NCBI GenBank assembly: GCA_018806915.1 | Contig: JAGKQI010000078.1 | Coordinates: 434,001-498,000, forward strand | From: Phytophthora colocasiae | Taxonomy: Eukaryota > Oomycota > Peronosporomycetes > Peronosporales > Peronosporaceae | Direction: 5' to 3' | Length of the DNA: 64,000 nt | Part shown: one piece after another, positions 21,807 to 33,100 of the stretch | Position numbering within the stretch: position 1 is the first letter of the stretch | How the letters are laid out: each line of letters starts with the position of its first letter | Notes under the pieces: model-generated | What the model was told of the DNA's origin: nothing | The model's database searches: none | Seen by the model: only the letters and a program-made list of their open reading frames with translations | Translations under genes and position numbers: made by a program

Positions 21807-24447
21807 TCAAGAAAGCACAATCCCTATCTGAAGCACAATTGCCAATTTCTCCCCAGCTACAGGGTCGACAATCCAGTTCACCACCCCAGTGTTGCAATCG
21901 ACCGTGACGATACCAAGACCAGGCGACTTCCAACCACTTATGCTATCCTGCTGAAAGTGAGTGAGCTCCTGGCAAAAGACGAGCGCAAGATCCCACTTTT
22001 TCCACTTTAGCTTTCGGTAACCACCCTCCTTTTCAGGCCCTGTGCACTCACCATTCAAACCCTCGATGATTTTCTTCAGCGCACCACTGTCAAGTGTCAT
22101 CCTCCAATGTTTATATTCACAAACGAACAGTGGATTGGTATCTCCAGGGACCATCACGTAACAATCCAATCTCTCGAAGTTCTGAGCGCGAAAAAGATGA
22201 CCGAAGTTGCAGGCATTGTTACCGTCACCATTGAGGCCAACAAGATATTCCGGCCACTTCGCGTTAGGCGGACCCAAAAACGGGATCGACATACCTGCGA
22301 ACTTTTGCTTTAAACCAGCGTATCTCTCCAACAACAGCGCACTGGCATCAAAGTTGTATACACTCTGGAACGTCTCGTGCTGAAATTCACCCAGTAAATC
22401 GGAGAAGAAATCGTTAAAGTTGGTTCCTCGCACACCATTTCTTCTCGAAGCACAGAAAAGCGCATGGGCGACCGCGTTCTCGAGTTCGTTCCCATCGTTA
22501 CTAGGAGCATTCGTGTTACTATGGGAGGGAGAGCCCATTCCTGAGCGATACTCTTCAAAAATGAAAGCTGTTGAATATTCTTTATCATCGACGGAGTCGT
22601 AATACGCTGACCGCTTCCCACCAAGCACTGCCAGGTACAGCAGCACATCCTTCTCCACGGCTGGAAATCGACAGGCTGGCCTCCAAGGGGTTGTTGTCTT
22701 TCTATACTGAAGGCTGCGCCTTGATACATCCACATCAATAATATCTTCGTCGTCCAAGTTTGCAAAATGGCGATCCATGCCCGCAATCCCCACTTTTAAT
22801 CTTTTCGCGGGACGTTTATCCGTGCTGTCATCACTGGAAGCTGGGCGCTTCTGACCAGAAAGTTCACTCATGCTGTCACCACCAGTAGCTGGATGCGTTC
22901 TATCAGGACTTTCAGTGCCGTAAACACATCCATCAAGAATCTTGAAATCAATAGCTTCACTGTCGTACGATAATGCCTTCATCTGTGCATGTCTCCCATG
23001 CGGAGTGCACATGAAAGCTTTCACCATCAGAAGCTTGGCATGTACAGCCTCGAACGCATTGTCTAGCAAGTCGGCCAACTCGAATGTTTCATTTCCAGCA
23101 ACTTCTAGAACGAATTGTGACACAGCGTCCACGAAATACCGAGAAAACAAACCACGAGAATTCTTGGCAATGAGGTCCACGACCGAGTACAATTCTATCA
23201 CCCTCTCCCATGCTTTTTGCTTCGCCGGATCCGAAAGGGGGATAGATTGGTAAGCTGGGAAACGAGGCACAACACTCATCCACCAATGAGCGTCCGTACG
23301 ACTGAGTTCCGACCGACTAACCAAGTTCGAGATCTTGGCGTCGGTACCCATAGCAACCACGACCAGCCCACAAGCACGAAATACATTCAGTTGAAACGCT
23401 GATAATCTCTCCCTGGTTGGCGTCATTTCATCCAGAATGAAGAACGGTAACACTTTTCCATCTTTCTCCATTTGACAAAGCACAGCTTTGACAGCTTCCC
23501 GATCACGCTTGGCTACTCGGAACGTTTTGTTTACAACGCGGATCATCTGGGCGCCAACGTTGGCACGGGAACAGTACTCCAACAGTTCAATAATGAAGCC
23601 ATACGTCCACAGTTCCTTCTTCACGTAAATATCGGAATTGCAGGACAAAACCTCTTCTTCGTTCTTCAGGGTTATCCACGTCATCCTTCTTGACCATCGA
23701 GCCGAAGGCATCCGCAATCGATGAGAAGTTTTTTTAGACCTTTTGGCAATCAATTCCGGTGGCACCAAGAGGCCAATAAAACCATGGTCGTTGTTTGCGT
23801 CCTTCACTTCAAAGCAAACGCCAGCTGCGTCTTCCCATTCCAGATGACCCACCAACATAGATAAAAGGTTTTGGATGTGGCTCCTTAAAAATTTCGTCGA
23901 TCTTGGTGAGAATCGGACCACAGTACTGTTGGCAGTTGTTCTGGATCTCTACACCAAGTCTTTGGTAATACGCCAGCTCATCCGTGAGACTTGGAATTCG
24001 ACTCTCGTGCACCACAATGGTAGTCAGGATACCTGGAACCACCACCAGTATGTGGATTTGTTTCGCTTTCGGAGTGTCCATGTCTTCCAGGCACTCAGAA
24101 ATCAGATTCTCCTCCTGTAGCTCTTTGCCTTCATGTATTAGAGATTCGACGAGAGTAGTCTTCCCGCCCTTCTTCAGCTTCTCCACATCTTCGGAGTCGG
24201 ACTCGATCCACGCCCCACCCTTCTTCGCCAGGAAGAGCTGTAGCTCATCAGCAGGAAACTGATACTTCTTCTCGTTACTTATCACCCTCTTTAACTTGCT
24301 CACCTTCGCACCATCGTTGATCTCCACATCAAACGAGCTTCCCACCTGACCAACGATCACGCACTGTAGTGACAGCGTATGTTTTCCCACGTTGGTTTCT
24401 TCTTGGAGCTTCTTATAGAGCTCAGATATTTTACGCAGAAGTTCCAT
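21807..24447 (-). pseudogene. CRN-4: Crinkler NTPase-nuclease with frameshifts in the P-loop region
   Basis: The ATG is at 24445-24447 (MELLRKISEL), followed by LFLAK and HILVVVP. In Walker A one C is lost near 23836, so GSSGMG continues as RRSWRLL. Three to four bases differ again near 23807, and the linker insertion shared with CRN-2 and CRN-8 lies near 23670. The later NTPase, KRPAKRLKV linker and nuclease (LDCYVMVPG...CEYKHW) then form one long open frame to 21807. The P-loop lesion makes an active NTPase unlikely unless the base loss is an error. It lies head-to-head with CRN-5. Confidence 0.8.
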
Positions 24448-24711
24448 CTTTCTTTTAAAGAGGCGAAGAATTTGTAGGAAGGGAGGAAGAATTGTATCGT
24501 ACTTAACGAAATCCTTGGAATGAAGGTCATCAAAACCGGTTAACATCTCTCTTAAGAGAGATGTGACGTGTGAGCTGTTACTTCACAGTACCAGTAGGAT
24601 GGACTTTTTAAAGGGTTAACCGGTTTTGATGACCTTCATTCCAAGGATTTCGTTAAGTACGATACAATTCTTCCTCCCTTCCTACAAATTCTTCGCCTCT
24701 TTAAAAGAAAG
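24448..24711. promoter_or_regulatory. Symmetric divergent promoter of CRN-4 and CRN-5
   Basis: This 264-bp region between two start codons carries mirror-image flanks. Each gene therefore has identical proximal sequence, including CCTCTTTAAAAGAAAG just before the ATG. Regulation of the two genes should be matched if both are transcribed. Confidence 0.55.
24543..24564. repeat. 22-bp perfect palindrome in the divergent spacer
   Basis: The core is CTCTCTTAAGAGAG and symmetry extends to 24543-24564. It lies off-centre in the spacer of the CRN-4/CRN-5 inverted repeat. It could be a binding site or a scar of fold-back joining. Confidence 0.8.
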
Positions 24712-27510
24712 ATGGAACTTCTGCGTAAAATATCTGAGCTCTATAAGAAGCTCCAAGAAGAAACCAACGTGGGAAAACATACGCTGTCACTACAGTGCGT
24801 GATCGTGGGTCGGGTGGGAAGCTCGTTTGATGTGGAGATCAACGATGATGCGAAGGTGAGCAAGTTGAAGACGGCGATAAGTAACAAGAAGAAGTATCAG
24901 TTTCCTGCTGATGAGCTACAGCTCTTCCTGGCGAAGAAGGGCGGGGCGTGGCTCGAGTCCGGCTCTGAAGACGTGGAGAAGCTGAAGAAGGGCGGGAAGA
25001 CTACTCTCGTCGAATCTCTAATACATGAAGACAAAGAGCTACGGGGGGAGAGTCTGATTTCTAAGTGCCTGGAAGACATGGACACTCCGCAAGCGGATCA
25101 AATCCACATACTGGTGGTGGTTCCAGGTATCCTGACTACCATTGTGGTGAACGAGAGTCGAGTTCCAAGTCTCACGGATGAGCTGGCGTATTACCAAAGA
25201 CTTGGTGTAGAGATCCAGAACAACTGCCAACAGTACTGTGGTCCGATACTCACCAAGATCGACGAAATTTATTCCTACAAGGAGGAGCCCTTTGCAGACT
25301 GTCTTCAGACAGTTTCTTTTCCCAAACCTTTCATCTGCGTGGAAGGGTCATCTGGAATGGGGAAATCGCAACTAGCGTTTGCTTTAGGAGGCGACGGAAG
25401 CACACGACCTTGGTTTTATTGGCCTCTTCATTGTTTACAGGGCCAGAATCAGCACGTCTACGAGAACTTCTTATCGATTGCGAAGGCCTTCAACTCTGTC
25501 GTTGAGAAGGATGAGCTGTATACCCCCACAGAAGAAGTGGTTTTGTCCTGCAATTCCGATTTTTACGCGAATAAAGAACTGTGGACGTATGGCTTCATTA
25601 TCGAACTGTTGGAGTACTGTTCCCGTGCTAACGTTGGCGCGCAGATGATCCGCGTTGAAAAGAAAACGTTCAGAGTGGCTAAGCGTGATCGGGAAGCTGT
25701 CAAAGCTGTGCTTTCTCAAATGGAGAAAGATGGAAAAGTGTTACCATTCTTCATTCTGGATGAAATGCCGCCCATCAGCAAAGACGTTTACATAAAGAAA
25801 AAAGTGGCATTTCAACGGAATGTCTTTCGCGCTTGTGGGCTGGTAGTGATTGTAATGGGTACCGACGCCAAGATCTCGAACTTGGTTAGTCAGTCAGTAC
25901 GCAGTCGCGTAGACCCTCATTGGTGGATGAGTGTTGTGCCTCGTTTCCCAGCTTATCAATCTATCCCCCTTTCGGATCCGGCGAAGAAAAAAGCATGGGA
26001 GAGGACGATAGAATTGTACTCGGCCGTGGACTTCATTGCCAAGAATTCTCGTGGTCTGTTTTCTCGGTATTTCGTGGACGCTGTGTCACAATTCGTTCTG
26101 GAAGTTGATGAAACATTTCGCTTGGCTGACTTACTAGACTACACGTTCGAGAATGTAAATGCCAAGGTTCAAAGTGCGAAAAAAATTATGAGCACTCCGG
26201 AGGGGAGATCCGCACAGTTGAGGGCACTATCGTACACCAATGCCGAGACTAAAGTTACTGATTTCAAGATTCTTGATGGGTGCGTTCTATCAGGACGTTC
26301 AGTGCCGTCAGCACATCCAGCGACTGGTGGTGGCAACCCGCGTAAATCTCCTGGTAAAATGCTTCCAGGTACTAGTGGTGGCAGCAAGAGTAAACGTCCT
26401 AGTAAGAAGCGCCCAGCTTCCAGTGATGACAGCACGGATAAACGTCCGGCGAAAAGGTTGAACGTGGGGATTGCGTACATGAAAATGCATTTTGCAAACT
26501 TGGCCGACGAAGATATTACTGATGTGGATGTATCAAGGCGCAGCCTTCAGTATAGAAAGGCAATAACCCCTTGGAGGCCAGCCTGTCGATTTCCAGTGGT
26601 TGAGGAAGATGTGCTGCTGTACCTGGCAGTGCTTGGTGGGAAGCGGTCAGCGTATTACGACTCCGTCGATGATAAAGAATATTCAACAGCTTTCATTTTT
26701 GAAGAGTATCGCTCAGGAATGGGCTCTCCCTCCCATAGTAACACGAATGCTCCTAGTAACGATGGGAACGAACTCGAGAACGCGGTCGCCCATGCGCTTT
26801 TCTGTGCTTCGAGAAGAAATGGTGTGAGAGGAACTACCTTTAACGATTTCTTCTCCGACTTACTGGGTGAATTTCAGCACGAGACGTTCCAGAGTGTATA
26901 CAACTTTGATGCCAGTGCGTTGTTGTTGGAGAGATACGCTGGTTTAAAGCAAAAGTTCGCAGGTATGTTGATCCCGTTTTTGGGTCCGCCTAACGCGGAA
27001 TGGCCGGAATATCTTGTTGACCTCAATGGTGACGGTCACAATGCCTGCAACTTCGGTCATCTTTTTCGCGCACAGAACTTCGAGAGATTGGATTGTTACG
27101 TGACGGCTCCTAGGCTCCAGGATGGGATAGTCATCAATGGCGAACCACTATTCGTTTGCGAATGCAAGAACTACCGGGAAGGAATGGGGAGTGACACGAT
27201 GGCAACAATCATTGATGGTTTCAATGCGAAGTATACAGGGCGTGCAAGGAAAGATGATACGCGAAAGCCAAAGTGGCATAACTGGGATCTTGCGCTCGTG
27301 TTTTGCAAGGAACTCCGAAATTTCAAAACGAAGGAGGATACGAAGGAGGACAAGGTTAATACGAAGGAGGACAAGGTCCAAGAGAGAATTGCTAGTTGGA
27401 AGGAGGATGGTATTGGAATTGTCACAGTCAGATGCAGTACGGAAGCTGTGGAATGGATTATCGAACCAGACGATAGGAAAAAAATAGTTGTTGTTCTTCA
27501 AACAGGTTGA
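24712..27510 (+). CDS. CRN-5: intact Crinkler effector with P-loop NTPase and PD-(D/E)XK nuclease
   Basis: This single-exon gene of 932 aa is the only complete CRN frame here. An N-terminal amphipathic helix (1-18) precedes the ubiquitin-like header (about 28-130; LFLAK 71-75), then HILVVVP at 132-138. Walker A GSSGMGKS is at 212-219 and Walker B-type FFILDE at 346-351, with a sensor-like VMGTDAK near 381. A basic linker at 557-582 (KRPSKKRPAS, DKRPAKR) looks like a bipartite nuclear signal. The nuclease has Asp794 in LDCYV and Glu817-x-Lys819 in CECKN. Downstream of Asp794 the sequence differs from the other CRNs and contains a KEDK repeat. LFLAK CRNs are translocated to host cells and act in nuclei; NTPase-REase architectures are known among them. 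No clear signal peptide. Confidence 0.9.
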   Translation: MELLRKISELYKKLQEETNVGKHTLSLQCVIVGRVGSSFDVEINDDAKVSKLKTAISNKKKYQFPADELQLFLAKKGGAWLESGSEDVEKLKKGGKTTLVESLIHEDKELRGESLISKCLEDMDTPQADQIHILVVVPGILTTIVVNESRVPSLTDELAYYQRLGVEIQNNCQQYCGPILTKIDEIYSYKEEPFADCLQTVSFPKPFICVEGSSGMGKSQLAFALGGDGSTRPWFYWPLHCLQGQNQHVYENFLSIAKAFNSVVEKDELYTPTEEVVLSCNSDFYANKELWTYGFIIELLEYCSRANVGAQMIRVEKKTFRVAKRDREAVKAVLSQMEKDGKVLPFFILDEMPPISKDVYIKKKVAFQRNVFRACGLVVIVMGTDAKISNLVSQSVRSRVDPHWWMSVVPRFPAYQSIPLSDPAKKKAWERTIELYSAVDFIAKNSRGLFSRYFVDAVSQFVLEVDETFRLADLLDYTFENVNAKVQSAKKIMSTPEGRSAQLRALSYTNAETKVTDFKILDGCVLSGRSVPSAHPATGGGNPRKSPGKMLPGTSGGSKSKRPSKKRPASSDDSTDKRPAKRLNVGIAYMKMHFANLADEDITDVDVSRRSLQYRKAITPWRPACRFPVVEEDVLLYLAVLGGKRSAYYDSVDDKEYSTAFIFEEYRSGMGSPSHSNTNAPSNDGNELENAVAHALFCASRRNGVRGTTFNDFFSDLLGEFQHETFQSVYNFDASALLLERYAGLKQKFAGMLIPFLGPPNAEWPEYLVDLNGDGHNACNFGHLFRAQNFERLDCYVTAPRLQDGIVINGEPLFVCECKNYREGMGSDTMATIIDGFNAKYTGRARKDDTRKPKWHNWDLALVFCKELRNFKTKEDTKEDKVNTKEDKVQERIASWKEDGIGIVTVRCSTEAVEWIIEPDDRKKIVVVLQTG
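27328..27381 (+). repeat. Short tandem repeat in the CRN-5 C-terminus
   Basis: ACGAAGGAGGA-type units run 12, 21 and 21 nt (27328-27339, 27340-27360, 27361-27381), all multiples of three. They encode TKED, TKEDKVN and TKEDKVQ. The repeat keeps frame and is absent from the CEYKHW-type CRNs. It is a plausible site of length variation. Confidence 0.8.
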
Positions 27511-27625
27511 GAGGAAGAAGAAGAAAGTAGTTGATTACCTTTTAGCGGACAGTCTACTACGTTTATTGAAAGTATGCTGGTTTCTCGAGTTTCTACAAGT
27601 GGTGCCGCACCATGGACGTACTCGA
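27511..27625. other. Tail-to-tail spacer between CRN-5 and TPR-5
   Basis: CRN-5 3' flank followed by the 3' flank of TPR-5. Short, with no gene. Parts recur at 63.13-63.18 kb (inverted) and as a remnant near 8.0 kb. Confidence 0.5.
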
Positions 27626-30600
27626 TCATGCTCGTGACGGACTTGTGTTTCTCGAACTAGTTGGGGCACCACGTAATTGTCTAAACACAATTGACGTATT
27701 TGCGTTTTGCAAGTCCATCATAAAGGTGCTATTCTTCGCCGTAACTGGGTCACGTACAGCCTCGTAGCACTCTCCACAAGTGAATTTACTCCAGGGAGTA
27801 TCTTGCACGAATTGCTCCAATAAATTCGAGGTTTTCCTCCCACCAGGAGGTCTAGGCGCGCGTAAATTCGTCAGTATTTCCTCTTGCTGTCCATTAACGC
27901 AATCTCCTGCAAGTTGCGGTGAAATTGCGAGCGGCTTTCAACTGACAACCCCAGTAGTAGATCCTTAGACGATAAAAACAACAGCTCAGCAGTAGCGACC
28001 GACACTAACGTTGCTTTTGCACACGTGACGCCACAAATCGCCTTTGTTTCCTGTCGAGATTGACGAGGAGGAACCCACGCGGAAGAGATACAGACACATT
28101 CACCACGACGAACAGCCATCGCCACTGGTTCCGGCTTGGAAGTTCCTTTGCCAGTGCCAATACAGTTGATCGCGACACTTGTTCGTCGGGCATTGCTGAC
28201 CTTTTTTGATCGAGATTTTATCATCCGTAACAGCTCTCTCTGCTTGGATTTCACGTAGTTTTGAGGAAGAAACCCGTGATAAGCTTCATTGACGCGTAAG
28301 AAACTCAGTGGATCTCCTGCAGTCTCGAGTTGAATGAAAAAAGCACGAGCACTTTGTGGTTCAGAGAGAGCTCCACTAAGAGAAAAAGAGATGGACATAT
28401 CTGGGGGAGATCTTAGTCCACAAGGCGAGAATTGGCAGAGTTCCCCCTCTCGAACGATAAGAAGACCATCGACAGATTGCCCTTCACAACAGACAGCTTT
28501 CGAGCCGATGACTTTGATAAATGAGGCCTAATAAAACATTGTAAGGAAAAAAAAACGATCCAGAAGCAAGAATTATGAACGTACTCGGCATGCAACTTCG
28601 CGAATATCTGCTTCGGATATACCATGAAAGGCTGGAGTCATAATTAAGAATCTAGCGGCACGCTCTCGCTGGAAATGAAGAATTCAAGGTCAGTTTTAGT
28701 GGATAATGATTATAATATCCAAGTATCACCTCTGCTTCACTTTGAGCATGTTCAACTTGACTCCAATGATACCACGAAAGAGCTCCGACCATAGAAGATG
28801 TCACTGTAGTACGTTCTACAAGACACACACGTAAGTTTTAATTACCTTTGAAGGGATCAAATACGATACAGAGTAAAATATTCCACCTTTGAGTTCTTGT
28901 AAATCTCCCTTGATGGCCGAAAACCTCTCCATGTTCGAGTTCACACAGCTCCAATTGCGACTGTTTCCAGTTTACACTGATCGTATTCAGTCGCGTCTGC
29001 CAGGGTGACTCCCAATTCTCTTCCTGTTCACATTTGTCGTTTTCCTGTACGTTATTGGCCTCTTCTTGCTGTTTTGACTGAAACATTCTCCCTGCAGTCT
29101 TGGAAATAGCCACTCTGCCTTGAAAAATAAAGTAAATCGTGTGGTCATTCGTATCTTCTTCATCTTCATCCTCCATAAAGATTGGCGTTCGAGCTGGGAG
29201 AGCATCTTCGGGACTTAAAATGAGTTCACGACACAGAAGTTCACACACTTTTGGATGTAGAACAGCACAAACGGAGAATCGTTTCTGCATGAAATCCGCC
29301 AGACACTGCAGATCACTGTCGCTTCTCTCAACTGGTGGGAGTCTACCAATTTCTGAAATCCGTTGAAGAGTCCAAACTGTCAGTGTATCTTCAGCTTCTG
29401 AGCTTTCTGGGTCTTCCCAGTCCTGACCAGGTGGCTCAACATCGAATTCCTTCAGTTCTTCCTCTTCTTTCTCAACTTGAGGAGTTAATTTCTTCGGAGA
29501 AGCTGCGCGCTGAACAGTTTGATACAGAGATTCGGCCATGTACATGTACAGTGAACTGTCGTCTGTTAAAGTTGTAGGACATTCCATTCCCGCGTTCTTT
29601 TGTACCACAACGTAATCTTTGGCTGCTTTCTCAAAGTCGCCACTCTTTCGATATGCTGCTGCTCGTTGTCGGTAAAATACAACTGGAGTTGACCCTGGAC
29701 TCGATAAATTTCCCCCACTGGAATATCCTTTACTCGTTTCAATCGCTCGAGTAAAATACTCGATTGCTTTGGATATTTTCTCGAACCGCATACACAAATT
29801 GCCCATATTATAATACGCGAAAGCGTGTTGCCCCCCTGCAAGTTTCAAAACTTGTTTGTACGTTGACAACGCGGCATTAAATTGACCAGTTCGTTCCAGA
29901 CAAACAGCTAAATGGAATTTCGCCTCGATCTCACTGGGTCTTGCAGTGGATAAACTCTTGTAAAACTTAATAGCTTGATCATATTCGCCGTTAGCTCGTG
30001 CTTGAAAAGCTTTCACTCGAAGACGTTCCGTAGCGTTCATGGTAGAAATTGCTCGAGCTCTGGATAAAAGCTCCAGCGTTTTGCTTTCTACTCCTTCTCT
30101 GCTCCTCCCACGACCAAGTTGACCTCGAGGCTCTACACTTCTCCCAATAAGTGGATCCACATACTGTTCCGGTTTCCTTCTCGTTTAACAGCTTCTTGTA
30201 TCGCTACAACGGCTGTTTGGTGTAAGAACTTCCATTTGCTCATGACGAAGTTGACTCTTGATTCTTCGACCAGTAGCAGGTCGTTTCGGTAGTTTTGTAG
30301 GTTCTGATGAAGTTGCTCGAGCTGTAGAAGGTCTGGAAGGTAGAATACTTCGATATTGACGACAATCGATAGACGTCAAGAAGGCCCATTGAGCTGTAGC
30401 TGGGTAGGATAATTCCTGACGAAGTTTACGATGAGGTGCTGAAGATCCACGGGTAGTTCCTATTCTACTTCCGTCACTGTACGTTCTCGCTGATACGATC
30501 GTCCTCGGTGATTCAGAAGCTAATGGAGGTCCGTACATCGTGGAAGCGTTTATTTTCTTTGAAAAACTATTCTCACTATTCTTGGATTCCCCAAACTTAC

Positions 30601-30730
30601 AGAAATATCCAAGAGAATGAAATGGTTTCCATCTCAATACCAGTACGAGACGAGTTTTCTTGATTTTAGCTGTTGTTCCACAAAATGAAAGTATTTTTGT
30701 ATTTGAGTCTTCAATTTCTTCTTCAGCCAT
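27626..30730 (-). pseudogene. TPR-5: full-length TPR-CNB gene with several small lesions
   Basis: All exons are present: exon 1 30730-28887, exon 2 28815-28730, exon 3 28668-28585, and exon 4 from 28527 downward. The introns are 71, 61 and 57 bp. This copy keeps the longer N-terminus MAEEEIEDSNTK open into the protein from the ATG at 30730. Lesions compared with TPR-1 are a 2-bp loss near 30212 and a 1-bp loss near 30165 (with a stop between), an 8-bp loss in exon 2 and a lost C in exon 4 near 27871. The C-terminus then reads CGECYEAVRDPVTAKNS, unlike TPR-1, because TPR-1 has 8 extra bases near 5975. TPR repeats and both CNB folds are recognisable. Confidence 0.75.
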
Positions 30731-30862
30731 AAAACCTTAAACGCAATCACTGCTGGCAATTCATTATTAAAACCTCCTATGGACATTCTCAAAGGTGATG
30801 ACGTGAAAGTTTCGTTGTTGACTTACGTATCTCTCCACCATAACTGCTCACAGCAGAAACTT
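30731..30862 (-). promoter_or_regulatory. CRN-6/TPR-5 intergenic region
   Basis: A shortened version of the usual CRN-TPR spacer: the CRN 3' flank up to the MAEEE start codon of TPR-5. No other feature is seen. Confidence 0.4.
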
Positions 30863-33100
30863 TCAAGAAAGCACAATCCCTATCTGAAGCACAATTACCA
30901 ATTTCTCCCCAGCTACAGGGTCGACAATCCACTTCACCACCCCAGTGTTGCAATCGACCGTGACGATACCAAGACCAGGCGACTTCCAACCACTTATGCT
31001 ATCCTGCTGAAAATGAGTGAGCTCCTGGCAAAAGACGAGCGCAAGATTCCACTTTTTCCACTTTAGCTTTCGCTGACCACCCTCCTTTTCAGGCCCTGTG
31101 CACTCACCATTCAAACCCTCGATGATTTTCTTCAGCGCACCACTGTCAAGTGTCATCCTCCAATGTTTATATTCACAAACGAACAGTGGATTGGTATCTC
31201 CAGGGACCATCACGTAACAATCCAATCTCTCGAAGTTCTGAGCGCGAAAAAGATGACCGAAGTTGCAGGCATTGTTACCGTCACCATTGAGGCCAACAAG
31301 ATATTCCGGCCACTCCGCGTTAGGCGGACCCAAAAACGGGATCGACATACCTGCGAACTTTTGCTTTAAACCAGCGTATCTCTCCAACAACAGCGCACTG
31401 GCATCAAAGTTGTATACACTCTGGAACGTCTCGTGCTGAAATTCACCCAGTAAATCGGAGAAGAAATCGTTAAAGTTGGTTCCTCGCACACCATTTCTTC
31501 TCGAAGCACAGAAAAGCGCATGGGCGACCGCGTTCTCGAGTTCGTTCCCATCGTTACTAGCAGCGTTCGTGTTACTATGGGAGGGAGAGCCCATTCCTGA
31601 GCGATACTCTTCAAAAATGAAAGCTGTAGAATATTCTTTATCATCGACGGAGTCGTAATACGCTGACCGCTTCCCACCGAGCACTGCTAGGTACAGCAGC
31701 ACATCCTTCTCCACGACTGGAAATCGACAGGCTGTCCTCCAAGGGGTTGTTGTCTTTCTATACTGAAGGCTGCGCCTTGATACCTCCACATCAATAATAT
31801 CTTCGTCGTCCAAGTTTGCAAAATGGAGATTCATGCCCGCAATCCCCACTTTTAATCTTTTCGCGGGACGTTTATCCGTGCTGTCATCACTGGAAGCTGG
31901 GCGCTTCTGACCAGAAAGTTCACTCATGCTGTCACCACCAGTAGCTGGATGCGTTCTATCAGGACTTTCAGTGCCGTAAACACATCCATCAAGAATCTTG
32001 AAATCAATAGCTTCACTGTCGTACGATAATGCCTTCATCTGTGCATGTCTCCCATGCGGAGTGCACATGAAAGCTTTCACCATCAGAAGCTTGGCATGTA
32101 CAGCCTCGAACGCATTGTCTAGCAAGTCGGCCAACTCGAATGTTTCATTTCCAGCAACTTCCAGAACGAATTGTGACACAGCGTCCACGAAATACCGAGA
32201 AAACAAACCACGAGAATTCTTGGCAATGAGGTCCACGACCGAGTACAATTCTATCGCCCTCTCCCATGCTTTTTGCTTCGCCGGATCCGAAAGGGGGATA
32301 GATTGATAAGCTGGGAAACGAGGCACAACACTCATCCACCAGTCAGAGTCTATGCGACTTCGTTCTGACTGATTACATGTAACCAAGTTCGAGATCTTGG
32401 CGTCGGTACCCATAGCAACCACGACCAGCCCACAAGCACGAAATACATTCAGTTGAAACGCTGATAATCTCTCCCTGGTTGGCGTCATTTCATCCAGAAT
32501 GAAGAACGGTAACACTTTTCCATCTTTCTCCATTTGACAAAGCACAGCTTTGACAGCTTCCCGATCACGCTTGGCTACTCTGAACGTTTTGTTTGCAACA
32601 CGGATCATCTGGGCGCCAACGTTGGCACGGGAACAGTACTCCAACAGTTCGATAATGAAGCCATACGTCCACAGTTCCTTCTTCACGTAAATATCGGAAT
32701 TGCAGGACAAAACCTCTTCTTCTTCGTCAGGGTTATCCACCTCATCCTTAGCCGAAGGCATCCGCAATCGATGAGAAGTTTTTGTAGACCTTTTGGCAAT
32801 CAATTCCGGTGGCACCAAGAGGCCAATAAAACCATGGTCGTTGTTTGCATCCTTCACCCCCCAAAGCAAACGCCAGCTGCGTCTTCCCCATTCCAGATGA
32901 CCCCCCAACATAGATAAAAGGTTTTGGATGTGGCTCCCTTATACATTTCGTCGATCTTGGTGAGAATCGGACCACAGTACTGTTGGCAATTGTTCTGGAT
33001 CTCTAGACCAAGTCTTTGGTAATACGCCAGTTCATCCGTGAGACTTGGAATTCGACTCTCGTGCACCACAATGGTAGTCAGGATATCTGGAACCACCACC
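30863..33100 (-). pseudogene. CRN-6: Crinkler lacking the header, cut at the HVLVVVP motif
   Basis: Homology starts at VVVPDILTTIVVHES, exactly at a 19-bp fold-back palindrome. The LFLAK header and start codon are therefore missing. A 1-bp gain near 32938, a changed segment near 32750 (bases for DSMVK lost) and other indels break the NTPase part. The acidic linker is in frame here (NPDEEEEV), unlike CRN-2/4/8. The C-terminal 600 or so codons (Walker B, KRPAKRLKV, LDCYVMVPG...CEYKHW) are open to the stop at 30863. Confidence 0.8.

Larger units (their letters stand above)
24353..24806. repeat. 192-bp perfect inverted repeat between CRN-4 and CRN-5
   Basis: The arms 24353-24544 and 24615-24806 are exact reverse complements around a 70-bp spacer. 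Each arm contains a CRN 5' flank, start codon and first about 31 codons. Beyond the arms the two genes stay similar, so this is the centre of a head-to-head CRN palindrome. The spacer starts with a further 22-bp perfect palindrome. Confidence 0.92.

Noticed and set aside
27328..27381. CRISPR-like or minisatellite array
   Set aside because: Only three imperfect units, inside an open reading frame, with no spacers.
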